A stretch of DNA of 64,000 bases from Massilia yuzhufengensis (GCF_900112225.1 NZ_FOLD01000016.1:1-64000), one strand, 5' to 3'. Shown: positions 1 to 8,959, counted from the first letter of the stretch. The notes: generated from the letters alone by a model not told the origin. Translations and numbers: made by a program.

Positions 1-211
1 GGTAGTGATGCGATGCGTGCGCATTGAAGCCAGTTTCGAGGGCGCGCAAACTCGGCGCTCCGCTGGCCTGCGCATACACCATCGCCGTCATGTGATTCCA
101 AGGCTTGAAGTGCTTGGTATATTTGGCGGCATTGTGGCGGGCGACTGCCTGATCGAAGGCAGCGCGGGGCAGCCCCTTCATTAATTCTTGAAATGTCGTT
201 ATGCTGTACAT
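1..211 (-). mobile_element. IS4-family transposase, N-terminal fragment (runs off window)
   Basis: The reading frame starts with ATG at 211 and stays open to the window edge, giving 70 residues beginning MYSITTFQELMKGLPRAAFD. The sequence matches my recollection of the DUF4372 N-terminal domain of IS4-type DDE transposases, including the KYTKHFKPWNH stretch and the LRALETGFNAH segment. The DDE catalytic core would lie to the left of the window. I could not define the terminal inverted repeat or target duplication. Whether the element is complete cannot be judged here. Confidence 0.8.
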
Positions 212-406
212 GGTTGCAGGTTTGGTTTTTAAGTCGGCAAACCGAGGTTAACCCTCGTAAACCAATGCCTGCAACCCCTCCTTGCTAAGTCAAGCAAATT
301 ATTCCGGACAGCAGTGCGCGCAGGCGGGAATCCAAGTTTGCATGCACCGCGATAGCGCACACAAAATTAGGCTCCCGCCTGCGCGGGAGCGACGGGCTAA
401 CTAAGC
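212..406. other. Spacer between IS4 fragment and copper-type cluster
   Basis: This 195-bp gap should contain the outer end of the IS element and a pair of palindromic repeats (315-397). No credible ORF is present. Confidence 0.6.
315..397. repeat. REP-like palindrome pair (family A)
   Basis: A GCGCAGGCGGGAA half unit at about 317-330 is followed about 40 bp later by an inverted unit CTCCCGCCTGCGCGGGAG at 372-389. The same core recurs near 16.1, 17.6, 20.2, 31.5, 42.5, 48.0 and 59.6 kb, always between genes. It lies just downstream of the multicopper oxidase stop, where it could act as a transcript-end hairpin. Confidence 0.75.
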
Positions 407-1795
407 CTAGTGGCGGTGACTGGTCGGCTTGCGCGCATTCAGCGCAGGCGCTGCTGGCACTGCGTCGCCTGGCGCTGTCTTCGGCGCCCCCGCCGCCACC
501 GGCACCTCCCCCGTCCACTCCTGCGCCACCGTCCCCTTCGGATGCGCATACCACCCCGGATCCCGGTAATCCGACCGCCCCAGCCCCGCGCGCACCTTCA
601 GCACCGTGAACATCCCGCCCATCTCCATGTTCCCGAATGGCCCCTTCCCATCCATCATCGGCAGGGTGTTTTCCGGCAGCCGCATGCGCATGTCGCCCAT
701 CGAGCCCCCGCGGTCGCCCATGACCATGTAGCCCGGCACCAGGCTGTTGATCTTGCGCGCCACGCCGCGGTGGTCGACGCCGGCCAGGTTGGGCACGTCG
801 TGGCCCATGGCGTTCATGGTGTGGTGCGACTTGTGGCAGTGGAAGGCCCAGTCGCCCAGGTTGTCGGCGACGAACTCGATGGCGCGCATCTGGCCCACCG
901 CGATGTCGGTCGTCACTTCCGGCCAGCGCGCGCCTGGCGGCACCCAGCCGCCGTCGGTGCCGGCGACCTCGAAGCGGTGGCCATGCAGGTGGATCGGGTG
1001 GTTGGTCATGGTCAGGTTGCCGACCCGGATGCGCACCTTGTCGCCCAGCCGCGCCACCATCGGGTCGATGCCCGGGAATACGCGGCTGTTGAAGGTCCAC
1101 AGGTTAAAGTCCAGCATGGTGTTGGTGCGCGGCGTGTAGCTGCCCGGTTCGATGTCGTAGGACGAGAGCAGGAACACGTAGTCGCGGTCGACCGCGTGCT
1201 GCTTCGGGTTCCTTGGATGCGTGACCCAGAAGCCCATCATCCCCATCGCCATCTGCATCATCTCGTCGGCATGCGGATGGTACATGAAGGTGCCGGCGTG
1301 GCGCGCCACGAATTCGTACACGAAGGTCTTGCCGGGCGGGATACCGGGCTGGGTCAGGCCGGTGACGCCGTCCATCCCGCTGGGCAGCAGCTGGCCGTGC
1401 CAGTGCACGCTGGTGTGTTCGGGCAGCTTGTTGGTGACGAAAATGCGTACCCGGTCGCCCTCAACCACTTCGATGGTCGGGCCCGGGCTCTGGCCGTTGT
1501 AGCCCCACAGGTTGGCCTGCATGCCGGGCGCAAGTTCGCGCACCACGGGTTCGGCCACCAGGTGGAATTCCTTGACGCCGTCCTTCATGCGCCAGGGCAG
1601 GGTCCAGCCATTCAGGGTGACCACCGGGTTGTAGGGCCGGCCGCCGGCGGGCGGGAGCGGCGCGGCGGTGGCGCTGCTGCTGTGGACCGGGGCTTCGGGC
1701 AGCGTGGCGGCGCCGGCCTTGCTGACCAGCGAGGCGCCCAGCAGGGTGGCGCCGGCGCCGGTGACGTTGCCAAGAAAAATCCTGCGCTTGTTCAT
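407..1795 (-). CDS. Multicopper oxidase (copper resistance type), Tat-exported
   Basis: A 462-residue protein with a twin-arginine type leader (MNKRRIFLGN then a hydrophobic stretch ending AGA), so it is probably folded with copper before export to the periplasm. The laccase copper-ligand motifs are all present: HWHG near residue 132, HPHAD near 173, HPIHLHGH near 266 and HCHKSHH near 320. Several Met-rich stretches (DEMMQMAMGMMG, MGGM) could bind Cu(I). The likely role is Cu(I) oxidation/detoxification. The start overlaps the upstream TolC-like gene by 4 bp (ATGA), indicating translational coupling. It is shorter than classical CopA (about 600 residues). Confidence 0.88.
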   Translation of the reverse strand: MNKRRIFLGNVTGAGATLLGASLVSKAGAATLPEAPVHSSSATAAPLPPAGGRPYNPVVTLNGWTLPWRMKDGVKEFHLVAEPVVRELAPGMQANLWGYNGQSPGPTIEVVEGDRVRIFVTNKLPEHTSVHWHGQLLPSGMDGVTGLTQPGIPPGKTFVYEFVARHAGTFMYHPHADEMMQMAMGMMGFWVTHPRNPKQHAVDRDYVFLLSSYDIEPGSYTPRTNTMLDFNLWTFNSRVFPGIDPMVARLGDKVRIRVGNLTMTNHPIHLHGHRFEVAGTDGGWVPPGARWPEVTTDIAVGQMRAIEFVADNLGDWAFHCHKSHHTMNAMGHDVPNLAGVDHRGVARKINSLVPGYMVMGDRGGSMGDMRMRLPENTLPMMDGKGPFGNMEMGGMFTVLKVRAGLGRSDYRDPGWYAHPKGTVAQEWTGEVPVAAGAPKTAPGDAVPAAPALNARKPTSHRH

Positions 1796-3168
1796 TGCTG
1801 TTCTTCCTTCGAGTTCGTCGGTTGATGCGCCGGGCCATCCAGGCGCCCGCCCAGCGCGCCTTCGAGCGCGGCCTCGGCCAGCCAGAATTCCTTCAGCGCG
1901 TCGATGGCGCCGCTCACGGCCTGCGCCTGCTCGCGCGCGTCGGCCAGCAGCTCGAACGGGCTGGCCAGCATGCCGTTGTAGCGCAGCAGGGTCTCGTCGC
2001 CGATCTTGCGGCGCAGCGGGATCACTTCGTCGCGGTAGTGGCGCGCCAGGTCGTAGCCGGCGCGGTAGCCGAGGTAGGCTTCGCGCGCTTCGCTGCGGGC
2101 GGTGATGGCGGTGTCGGCGACCCGTTGCACGGCCTGCATGTAGACCGCTTCGGCCCGCGCCACGCGCGCGCCGCCCCAGTCGAACAGCGGCAGTTCCAGG
2201 CCGATCTCATAGCCGTTGGCGCGGTCGGCGCCGGTCTCGCTCTTGTTGTGGTATCCCAGGTCGAGCACGTTGACGAAGCGTGTGGTGCGCGTCAGGCCCA
2301 GGTCGGCGGCGGTGTGCTGCGCGGCCAGGCGCGCGGCCTGCACGTCCAGGCGCCGTTCCAGCGCCAGCGCTTCGATGCGCGCGAGTTCGCGCGGCGCGGC
2401 CGGCAGCGCGGGCAGGCGCTCGGGCAGCGTGTAGCCGGCCTGCGCGCCCCACAGCCCGAGCTGGCGGGTGAGGTGCTCGCGCGCGGCGCCGGCGGCGCGG
2501 CTGGCGCGCAGCACGCCGGCCGCGGCTTCGGCATGGGCCGCCTGTTCGCGCGCCACATCGAGTGCGCTGGCGTTGCCGGCTTTCGCCATGCGGCCCATCA
2601 GTTCGGCCCCGGCCTCGGTGGCGGCATTGACCTGGCGCGCGTAGGCCAGGCTCTCCTGCGCGGCCACCGCCTCGATCCAGGCCTTGCGGGTTGCCAGTGC
2701 GTGGCCTTCGATGGCGCCCGCCACCGACAGGCGGGCCGCCTCGAAGCGGCGCGTCTCCATGCGCCGGCGCAGCGGCATGGTCAGCAGGCCGGCGACATCG
2801 ATCGACACGGCGCGCTCGATCTCCACGCCGCCGTTGCCCGACAGGCGCGACAAGCCGAGCGACGGGTTGCGCAGGCGCGCCGCCTGGGCCAGGTCGGCCT
2901 GGGCGATGCCGACTTCCCAGTAGCTCGCCTGCAAGCCGGGGTGCTTGAGCAGGGCGATGTGCACCGCGCTGTCCATCGCGAGCGGCGCGGCCAGCAGGGC
3001 GTCGATTTCCCGGTCCAGCGCCGCGGACTCGGGGCCGGCCAGGCGCGGGGTGGCGCCGGTGCGTTCCCGTACCAGCGCGGCGACCTGGCCGGCGGCGTCC
3101 TGCGGACCGGGGCTGGCGCAGCCGGCCAGCACCAGGGCTGCGCAAGGCAGGAAGAGGGCGGCGCGCAT
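1792..3168 (-). CDS. TolC/CusC-family outer membrane lipoprotein
   Basis: A 458-residue protein with a lipoprotein signal and lipobox (LVLAGC). Long Ala/Arg/Glu-rich helical segments arranged in two repeats are typical of the TolC/OEP family, whose trimers form the outer-membrane channel of efflux pumps. It sits between a small His-rich protein and a multicopper oxidase, overlapping each by 1-4 bp, so copper export is the likely context. No RND pump or membrane-fusion partner is encoded nearby, so its inner-membrane partner must be elsewhere or absent. Confidence 0.85.
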   Translation of the reverse strand: MRAALFLPCAALVLAGCASPGPQDAAGQVAALVRERTGATPRLAGPESAALDREIDALLAAPLAMDSAVHIALLKHPGLQASYWEVGIAQADLAQAARLRNPSLGLSRLSGNGGVEIERAVSIDVAGLLTMPLRRRMETRRFEAARLSVAGAIEGHALATRKAWIEAVAAQESLAYARQVNAATEAGAELMGRMAKAGNASALDVAREQAAHAEAAAGVLRASRAAGAAREHLTRQLGLWGAQAGYTLPERLPALPAAPRELARIEALALERRLDVQAARLAAQHTAADLGLTRTTRFVNVLDLGYHNKSETGADRANGYEIGLELPLFDWGGARVARAEAVYMQAVQRVADTAITARSEAREAYLGYRAGYDLARHYRDEVIPLRRKIGDETLLRYNGMLASPFELLADAREQAQAVSGAIDALKEFWLAEAALEGALGGRLDGPAHQPTNSKEEQQ

Positions 3169-3491
3169 CAGCGCGCTCCCTTGCCGCCATGGCCGGCATG
3201 GTGCTCGTGCGCCGGCGCCGGCTTCTCGCGTGCCTCAGGCCGGGCCGGCGCCGGCGCCGGGGCTGGCTCGGGCCGGGTCAGCATCATCGGGTGGTAGTCG
3301 AGCAGGCTGCGGTTGGCGGCGATCCAGTGGCGGTCGGGTGTGGTGGCCGGCTGCTCCGGCGCGAGGTAGGCTTGCGGCGCGCGGTAGCGCGTCTCTGGGA
3401 CGGCGGCGGCCGGGTCGTCGGGAGCGGGCGGCGTGGCGCGGGCGGCAACGGGGGCGAGCGCCAGCAGGACTGGCAACAGTAAACGAAACAT
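3168..3491 (-). CDS. Small secreted His-rich protein of the copper-type cluster
   Basis: A 107-residue protein with a signal peptide (MFRLLLPVLLALAPVAARA). A Pro/Ala-rich linker follows, with a C-terminal HEHHAGHGG tail that could bind copper. The stop overlaps the TolC-like start by one base (TGATG). I do not recognise a named family. A periplasmic metal-binding or accessory role is inferred only from the tail and the neighbours. Confidence 0.7.
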   Translation of the reverse strand: MFRLLLPVLLALAPVAARATPPAPDDPAAAVPETRYRAPQAYLAPEQPATTPDRHWIAANRSLLDYHPMMLTRPEPAPAPAPARPEAREKPAPAHEHHAGHGGKGAR

Positions 3492-3517
3492 GCGGACCTC
3501 GATCGGTGAATACGGGA

Positions 3518-3540
3518 AGGCCGCCCTTGTGGGGCGGCCT
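3518..3540. other. Intergenic GC-rich hairpin in the copper-type cluster
   Basis: A perfect 9-bp inverted repeat (AGGCCGCCC / GGGCGGCCT, loop 5 nt) lies between the two small genes. There is no T-run on either side, so a role in mRNA processing or stability is more likely than termination. This is inference. Confidence 0.5.
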
Positions 3541-3546
3541 GGCGGA

Positions 3547-3924
3547 TCAGGCGAGCGCGGTACGGGGAGGCCGTTCGGGAAGGTCGGGATCGATGGCGGC
3601 GACCCGCGCCGCTACGCTGGCGGGGCAGCAGCTGCACGGGCGGTGATCGGGCGCCGGGCTGCCGGAGGCGGGCGCCATCGCGGCGCCGACCGAGCAGGAG
3701 GCGCAGTTGCCGCACTTCTTCTCATGCGCCTGGCCGGCGTCGGCGTGCGCGTCATCCAGGCTGGCCGCGGCGGCGGCAGCGCCGTGGCAGGGCGGCTTGG
3801 CGTGCTGGCTTGCCGTTGCCGGGGCCGCGCCGTGAGCGCAGGTCATCGCCGCCGCCGCGAATCCCTGGAAGGGAACCGCCAGCAGCACGAGCCAGACGAG
3901 CAGGGAGCGCAGGATCGATCTCAC
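3547..3924 (-). CDS. Cys-rich small exported protein, first gene of the copper-type cluster
   Basis: A 125-residue protein read from a GTG start; no ATG in frame would retain the signal-like N-terminus RSILRSLLVWLVLLAVPFQG. The mature part carries MTCAHG, a KKCGNCASC cluster and CSCC near the C-terminus, suggesting binding of a soft metal such as copper. I do not recognise the family. It is 55 bp upstream of the next gene in the same direction and probably leads the operon. Confidence 0.65.
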   Translation of the reverse strand: MRSILRSLLVWLVLLAVPFQGFAAAAMTCAHGAAPATASQHAKPPCHGAAAAAASLDDAHADAGQAHEKKCGNCASCSVGAAMAPASGSPAPDHRPCSCCPASVAARVAAIDPDLPERPPRTALA

Positions 3925-4027
3925 GCAGCGATTCTATCATGGGTTTTTACAACACTGGCAGCCGCTGGAAGTTGCATGGAATGAAACAGACTGTTAGTAT
4001 TTCGGCTGAGTTAAATGGAGTTCCATC

Positions 4028-4429
4028 ATGCATATGCTCTTCCGCCTATTCGGTCCGCGCCGCAGGAAGAACCAGGACGAAATCGCCAGCCGGGTGGCGG
4101 AAGTGATCGTGCATGTGCTGTATGACGTGGGCCTCGATCGTTTCTTGAAAGGCACGGTCCTGCTCGACCGCCAGTTCCGGCTCCACTTCTACGCCGCCCC
4201 GCCGGCGCCGTCCGCCGCCATCCTCGCCAGCCTGCCCGTGCACGAACTGGCCGAGGCGCGCGTATTCAGCGCGCACGTGCACGAGCAGGGCATCGACGCG
4301 CCCACGCTGGAGCGCTTCACCCGCAGCATGGCGGACGGATTCATGCGCGAGCTGCGCGCCCAGTCGGCGGCCCTGCGCGCCTTGCCGGCCGCGCGCCGCA
4401 CCCGCATTTCGGCACTCTTCCACGCTTGA
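4028..4429 (+). CDS. Hypothetical protein, 133 aa
   Basis: No family recognised. The protein has no signal peptide or membrane segment. It starts with a basic patch (FRLFGPRRRK) and ends in an Ala/Arg-rich helix (LRAQSAALRALPAARRTR). The start at 4028 follows a TGGAGTTCCATC leader giving a GGAG Shine-Dalgarno at good spacing. It is divergent from the copper-type cluster and 88 bp upstream of the acyl-CoA synthetase/GNAT gene, possibly co-transcribed with it. Confidence 0.6.
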   Translation: MHMLFRLFGPRRRKNQDEIASRVAEVIVHVLYDVGLDRFLKGTVLLDRQFRLHFYAAPPAPSAAILASLPVHELAEARVFSAHVHEQGIDAPTLERFTRSMADGFMRELRAQSAALRALPAARRTRISALFHA

Positions 4430-4517
4430 GCGGTCCGGTGCGCGCCGCCTGACGCAGCGGCGCTATCCTTGCACGCGGGGCGCACGCGCGTCCGCCACGT
4501 GGGGAAAGGGCTTCGGC

Positions 4518-7196
4518 ATGAGCGTACGCAACCTCGGGCACCTGTTCGCACCAAGCTCGGTCGCCCTGATCGGCGCTTCCGAACGGGCCGGCAGCCTGGG
4601 CGCGACGCTGCTGCATAACCTGCTGGCCGGCGGCTTCAAGGGCGAGGTCTGGCCGGTCAATCCCAAGTACAGCGAACTGGCCGGACGGCGCTGCTACGCC
4701 AGCGTGGCCGAGCTGCCGCAGGCGCCGGCGCTGGCCGTGATCTGCACGCCCCCGGCCACCGTGCCGCTGGTGGTGCGCCAGCTGGGCGAGCGCGGCACCC
4801 GCGCCGCCGTGGTCCTGAGCACCGGCCTGGCAACGGCGCGCGACCAGCGCGGGCGCAGCCTGCGCCAGGCGATGCTCGACGCCGCCCATCCCTATCTGCT
4901 GCGCCTGCTCGGCCCGAACAGCGCCGGCCTGCTGGCCCCCGGCCTGGGCCTGAACGCCAGCGTCGCCCACAGCGGCGCGCTGCCGGGGCGGATCGCCTTT
5001 GTGTCGCAGTCGGGCGCGCTGATGGCGGGGGTGCTGGACTGGGCGCGCACCCGCGGCATCGGCTTCTCGCACTTCGTCGCGCTGGGCGACGCGGCCGACG
5101 TCGACCTGGGCGACGTGCTCGATTACCTGGCCAGCGACGGCGGTACCGGGGCCATCCTGCTGTATGTGCAGGACCTGCGCTACGCACGCAAGTTCATGTC
5201 GGCGGCGCGCGCGGCGGCGCGCAGCAAGCCGGTGCTGGTACTGAAAAGCGGCCGCGAGGACGATGCCGCGCCGGCCGCCGCCAGTGAAAGCGGGGCGCTG
5301 GCCGATGCCGACGCCGTGTTCGACGCCGCGATCCGGCGCGCCGGCATGCTGCGCGTGGCCACCACCGACCAGTTGTTCTCGGCTGCCGAAACCCTGGCCT
5401 ATGCGCGCCCGCTGCATGGCGAGCGGCTGGCCATCGTCAGCAACGGCGCCGGCCCCGGCGTGCTGGCGCGCGACGCGCTGGCCGACGGCGGCGGGGTCGA
5501 GGCCAGCTTCTCGGACGCCTCGCGCGAGCGGCTGGGTGCGCTGCTGGCGCCCGGCTGGCAGCGCGGGAACGTCGCCAACCTGCGCGGCGGCGCCTCGCCC
5601 GCGCTGTACCGCGAAGCCATGGAGGTGCTGCTGCAAGACCCGCAGGTCGACGCGGTGCTGGTGATCCAGTCGCCCACCGCGACGGTGGCCAGCCGCGACG
5701 TCGCCGATGCCGTCGCGCCGCTGGTGCGCACGGCCTCCAAGACCATCCTCTCGTGCTGGCTCGGCGGGGCCTCGGTGTCGGAGGCGCGCGCGATCGCCTC
5801 AGGCGCGCGCCTGCCGGCCTACCGCACCCCCGAAGACGCGGTGGCCGGCTTCCTGCAGCTGGTGCACTACCGGCGCAACCAGAACCTCCTGATGGAGGTG
5901 CCGCCCTCGATGGCCGGCTCGGTGGCGCCGGACCGTGCGGCGGCGCGCGCGCTGGTGCGCGAAGCCATCGCCGGCGGGCGCTACCTGCTGTCCGATCCGG
6001 AGACCAAGGCCATCCTGCGCACCTACGGCATGGCGGTGGTCGAGACGCGCCAGGCCGCGAGCATCGACGCGGCGGTGGCCGCGGCCGAGCGCATCGGTTT
6101 TCCGGTGGCGGTCAAGATCCTCACGCCGGACGTGATGCACAAGTCGGACTTCGGCGGGGTGACGCTGGACCTGGACAGCGTCGAGGCGGTGCGGGCGGCC
6201 GCGGCGCGCATGCGGCGCCGCCTCGCCGAACTGTTCCCGCAGGCGCGCTTCGACGGCTTCTCGGTACAGGCCATGGTCAGGCGCGCCAATGCGCACGAGC
6301 TGATCGCGGGCGCGGCGCTCGACACCGTGTTCGGGCCGGTGATCGTGTTCGGGCAGGGCGGGGTTGCGGTGGCGGTGACCCGGGATTCGTCGGTGGCGCT
6401 GCCGCCCCTGAACCTGGTGCTGGCGCGCGACCTGGTCGACCGCACCCGCGTGGCCAGGCTGCTGGCCGGTTATCGCAACCGGCCGGCCGTGAACATGGAC
6501 GCGGTGCTGGCCAGCCTGGTGCAGGTCTCGCGCATGGTCTCGGACATTCCCGAAATCGTCGAACTCGACCTCAACCCGCTGCTGGCCGACAGCAAGGGCG
6601 CCGTGGTGCTGGACGCGCGCATGCGCCTGGCGCTGGCCGACCGCTCCGGCAGCACCCTGGACCGGCTGGCGATCCGGCCCTATCCGCGCGAGCTGGAGGA
6701 AACCATCGAGTGGAATGGCGCGCCACTGCTGCTGCGCCCGATCCGCCCCGAGGACGGCGCGGCCCACCTGGCCTTCTTCGACGCGCTCACGCCCGACGAC
6801 GTGCGCTACCGGATGTTCGTGCGCATCCGCGAGCTGCAGCCCTCGCAGCTGGCGCGCTTCACCCAGATCGACTACGACCGCGAGATGGCCTTCATCGCCA
6901 CGCGCAGGAACGGCGAAGGCGTGTTCGAGACGCTGGCTGTGGGCAGGGTGGTGGCCGACCCGGACAACATCAGCGCGGAATTCGCGGTGACGGTGCGCTC
7001 GGATCTGAAGGGCATGGGGCTGGGCAAGATGATGATGCAAAAGCTGATCGCCTACTGCCGCTCGCGCGGCACGCGCGAAATCGTGGGCGAGGCGCTGCCG
7101 CAGAATTCGCGCATCACCGGCATGGTGAAAAAGCTCGGCTTCACCGTCACCCCTACCGGCCCGGAAGGCATGCGCGAAATGCGCCTGATCCTGTAA
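4518..7196 (+). CDS. Pat-like fusion: NDP-forming acyl-CoA synthetase domains plus GNAT acetyltransferase
   Basis: An 892-residue protein. Order: CoA-binding Rossmann domain (about 5-140), succinyl-CoA ligase-like domain (about 150-460), ATP-grasp domain (about 490-700) and C-terminal GNAT domain (about 730-892, acetyl-CoA loop LKGMGLG). This is the layout of bacterial protein acetyltransferases Pat/YfiQ, which acetylate lysines of enzymes such as acetyl-CoA synthetase. At the position where active ADP-forming synthetases carry the phosphorylated His (usually SHTG), this protein reads SESG with Glu at 257, so the synthetase half is probably not catalytic. Confidence 0.88.
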   Translation: MSVRNLGHLFAPSSVALIGASERAGSLGATLLHNLLAGGFKGEVWPVNPKYSELAGRRCYASVAELPQAPALAVICTPPATVPLVVRQLGERGTRAAVVLSTGLATARDQRGRSLRQAMLDAAHPYLLRLLGPNSAGLLAPGLGLNASVAHSGALPGRIAFVSQSGALMAGVLDWARTRGIGFSHFVALGDAADVDLGDVLDYLASDGGTGAILLYVQDLRYARKFMSAARAAARSKPVLVLKSGREDDAAPAAASESGALADADAVFDAAIRRAGMLRVATTDQLFSAAETLAYARPLHGERLAIVSNGAGPGVLARDALADGGGVEASFSDASRERLGALLAPGWQRGNVANLRGGASPALYREAMEVLLQDPQVDAVLVIQSPTATVASRDVADAVAPLVRTASKTILSCWLGGASVSEARAIASGARLPAYRTPEDAVAGFLQLVHYRRNQNLLMEVPPSMAGSVAPDRAAARALVREAIAGGRYLLSDPETKAILRTYGMAVVETRQAASIDAAVAAAERIGFPVAVKILTPDVMHKSDFGGVTLDLDSVEAVRAAAARMRRRLAELFPQARFDGFSVQAMVRRANAHELIAGAALDTVFGPVIVFGQGGVAVAVTRDSSVALPPLNLVLARDLVDRTRVARLLAGYRNRPAVNMDAVLASLVQVSRMVSDIPEIVELDLNPLLADSKGAVVLDARMRLALADRSGSTLDRLAIRPYPRELEETIEWNGAPLLLRPIRPEDGAAHLAFFDALTPDDVRYRMFVRIRELQPSQLARFTQIDYDREMAFIATRRNGEGVFETLAVGRVVADPDNISAEFAVTVRSDLKGMGLGKMMMQKLIAYCRSRGTREIVGEALPQNSRITGMVKKLGFTVTPTGPEGMREMRLIL

Positions 7197-7447
7197 GCCA
7201 ACTTCGGGGTCAGGTCTGACATTTGGACACGAGCTTAGCCGTAGTTCCTCTTTATCATCCTTCGGTCTGCACCAAGATTGGCTTCGGCTAACTTCCGGCC
7301 TTGCTGGAACGCCTGATTCGCCTGCTACAGTTGAGGCCGTGTCCAAATGTCAGACCTGACCCCGAAGTGATCTCATGACCCCGAAGTGATTTCATCGCCT
7401 GAAGCGCACGTCTTCCTTCACCACCGCCGCATCGCCCTTCGGCTTCT
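7192..7447. repeat. MITE-like element, copy 1, with tandemly duplicated flank
   Basis: First unit of an approximately 256-bp direct repeat (second unit starts at 7448). It holds a palindromic element of about 165 bp whose ends are near-perfect 29-bp inverted repeats (left arm from about 7203, containing GGGGTCAGGTCTGACATTTG; right arm ending about 7368). The right part (7392-7448) duplicates the last 57 bp of the helicase gene in the copy order seen again at 7637. No transposase is encoded, so any movement would be in trans. Copy 1 carries 11 extra bp relative to copy 2 after the right arm. Confidence 0.8.
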
Positions 7448-7636
7448 TGTAAGCCAACTTCGGGGTCAGGTCTGACATTTGGACACGAGCTTAGCCGTAG
7501 TTCCTCTTTATCATCCTTCGGTCTGCACCAAGATTGGCTTCGGCTAACTTCCGGCCTTGCTGGAACGCCTGATGCGCCTGCTACAGTTGAGGCCGTGTCC
7601 AAATGTCAGACCTGACCCCGAAGTGCCGAAGTGATT
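7448..7636. repeat. MITE-like element, copy 2, next to helicase 3' end
   Basis: Second copy, nearly identical to copy 1 (one visible internal difference is GATGCGCC versus GATTCGCC). It lies between copy 1 and the helicase stop codon. The inverted terminal arms would form a long hairpin that could terminate helicase transcripts. Both copies contain a short minus-strand reading frame (MDTASTVAG...), but it shows no recognisable domain and is probably incidental. Confidence 0.8.
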
Positions 7637-8884
7637 TCATCGCCTGAAGCGCACGTCTTCCTTCACCACCGCCGCATCGCCCTTCGGCTTCTTGGGCTTC
7701 TTCGGCTTCTTCACGATCTGGCCGCCGGCTTGCGTCTCCGGCACCCGATGGTCCGGCGCGAAGCCGTTTTCCTCGATCCGGTCGAGCACCTGGCGCGTCA
7801 GCGCTTCGATCGCCGCCAGCTGCTCGACTTCATCGGCGCACACCAGCGACACCGCCTCGCCCGACGCGCCGGCGCGGCCGGTACGGCCGGTGCGGTGCAC
7901 GTAATCCTCGGCCACGATCGGCAGGTCGACATTCACTACCACCGGCAGGCCGGTGATATCGAGCCCGCGCGCGGCGACGTCGGTTGCCACCAGCACCCGC
8001 ACTTCGCCGGCCTTGAAGCGCTCCAGCGCGCGCAGGCGGGCCGGCTGCGGCTTGTCGCCGTGGATCGAATCGGCCGAGATGCGCTTGGCCTCGAGCAGCC
8101 CCACCAGTTCATCGACGCCGCGTCGGGTCTTGGCAAAGGCCAGCACCTGGGGCCAGTCGTGTTTTTTCAGCAGGTGCAGGAACAGCTCGGATTTGCGTTT
8201 CTTGTCCACCGTTACCAGCCACTGCTTGATGGCGGTGACGGTGGTGTTGCGCGGCGAGGCTTCGATCCGCACCGGCTCGCGCAGCAGCTGGTTGGCCATG
8301 GCGCGGATCTGGTCGGAGAAGGTGGCCGAGAACAGCAGGGTCTGGCGCTTCTTGGGGAGCGCCGCGAACACCTGGTCGAGTTCCTTCGAAAAGCCCAGGT
8401 CCAGCATGCGGTCGGCTTCGTCCAGCACCAGGGTCTGCACTTCGTTGAACTTCACCGCGTTCTGGCGGTACAGGTCGAGCAGGCGCCCGGGCGTGGCCAC
8501 CAGCACGTCCACTCCCTTGCGCAGGTTCATCATCTGCGGGTTGATGCTCACCCCGCCGTAGGCCACCATCGTGCGCAAGCCCAGTCCGGCGCCATAGGTG
8601 CGGAAGCTCTCGTGCACCTGCTCGGCCAGTTCCCGGGTCGGCACCAGCACCAGCGCGCGCACCGCATTGCTGCTTACTGGCGTGCTTTTCTTGACCAGGC
8701 GCTGCAGGATCGGCAGGGCGAAGCCGGCGGTCTTGCCGGTGCCGGTCTGGGCGGCGGCCATGACGTCCTTCCCGGCCAGCACGGCAGGAATCGCCTGCTG
8801 CTGGACAGCGGTCGGGGTGGTGTAGTCGAGGGAGGCGAGGGTCTGGTTGATCTGGTCGATCAGGCCAAGGGAAGCAAACGGCAT
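7637..8884 (-). CDS. rhlE: DEAD-box ATP-dependent RNA helicase, RhlE type
   Basis: A 415-residue protein with the full helicase motif set: Q motif (PTAVQQQAI), Walker A AQTGTGKT, PTREL, TPGRLLD, DEAD, SAT, the motif IV/V region ATDVAARGLDI and HRTGRTGRAG. The C-terminus is a short Lys-rich tail (KKPKKPKKPK). The N-terminus closely resembles E. coli RhlE from memory. Such helicases unwind RNA in ribosome maturation and cold adaptation. An AAGG Shine-Dalgarno precedes the ATG. The last 19 codons are duplicated downstream with the MITE-like element. Confidence 0.92.
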   Translation of the reverse strand: MPFASLGLIDQINQTLASLDYTTPTAVQQQAIPAVLAGKDVMAAAQTGTGKTAGFALPILQRLVKKSTPVSSNAVRALVLVPTRELAEQVHESFRTYGAGLGLRTMVAYGGVSINPQMMNLRKGVDVLVATPGRLLDLYRQNAVKFNEVQTLVLDEADRMLDLGFSKELDQVFAALPKKRQTLLFSATFSDQIRAMANQLLREPVRIEASPRNTTVTAIKQWLVTVDKKRKSELFLHLLKKHDWPQVLAFAKTRRGVDELVGLLEAKRISADSIHGDKPQPARLRALERFKAGEVRVLVATDVAARGLDITGLPVVVNVDLPIVAEDYVHRTGRTGRAGASGEAVSLVCADEVEQLAAIEALTRQVLDRIEENGFAPDHRVPETQAGGQIVKKPKKPKKPKGDAAVVKEDVRFRR

Positions 8885-8959
8885 GGGAACCTTACGGCAA
8901 AAATGGTCAGGCCGTAGTGTAACCCCGCCGGGGGCGGCTTGCGAAGCTGAAACGCCGGC

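Noticed and set aside
3925..4027. CueR- or CopR-type operator ahead of the copper-type cluster
   Set aside because: No dyad matching a known copper regulator site could be seen in the divergent region.
7288..7602. Minus-strand ORF across the MITE-like repeat
   Set aside because: It spans the duplicated non-coding element and appears in both copies only because of the duplication.
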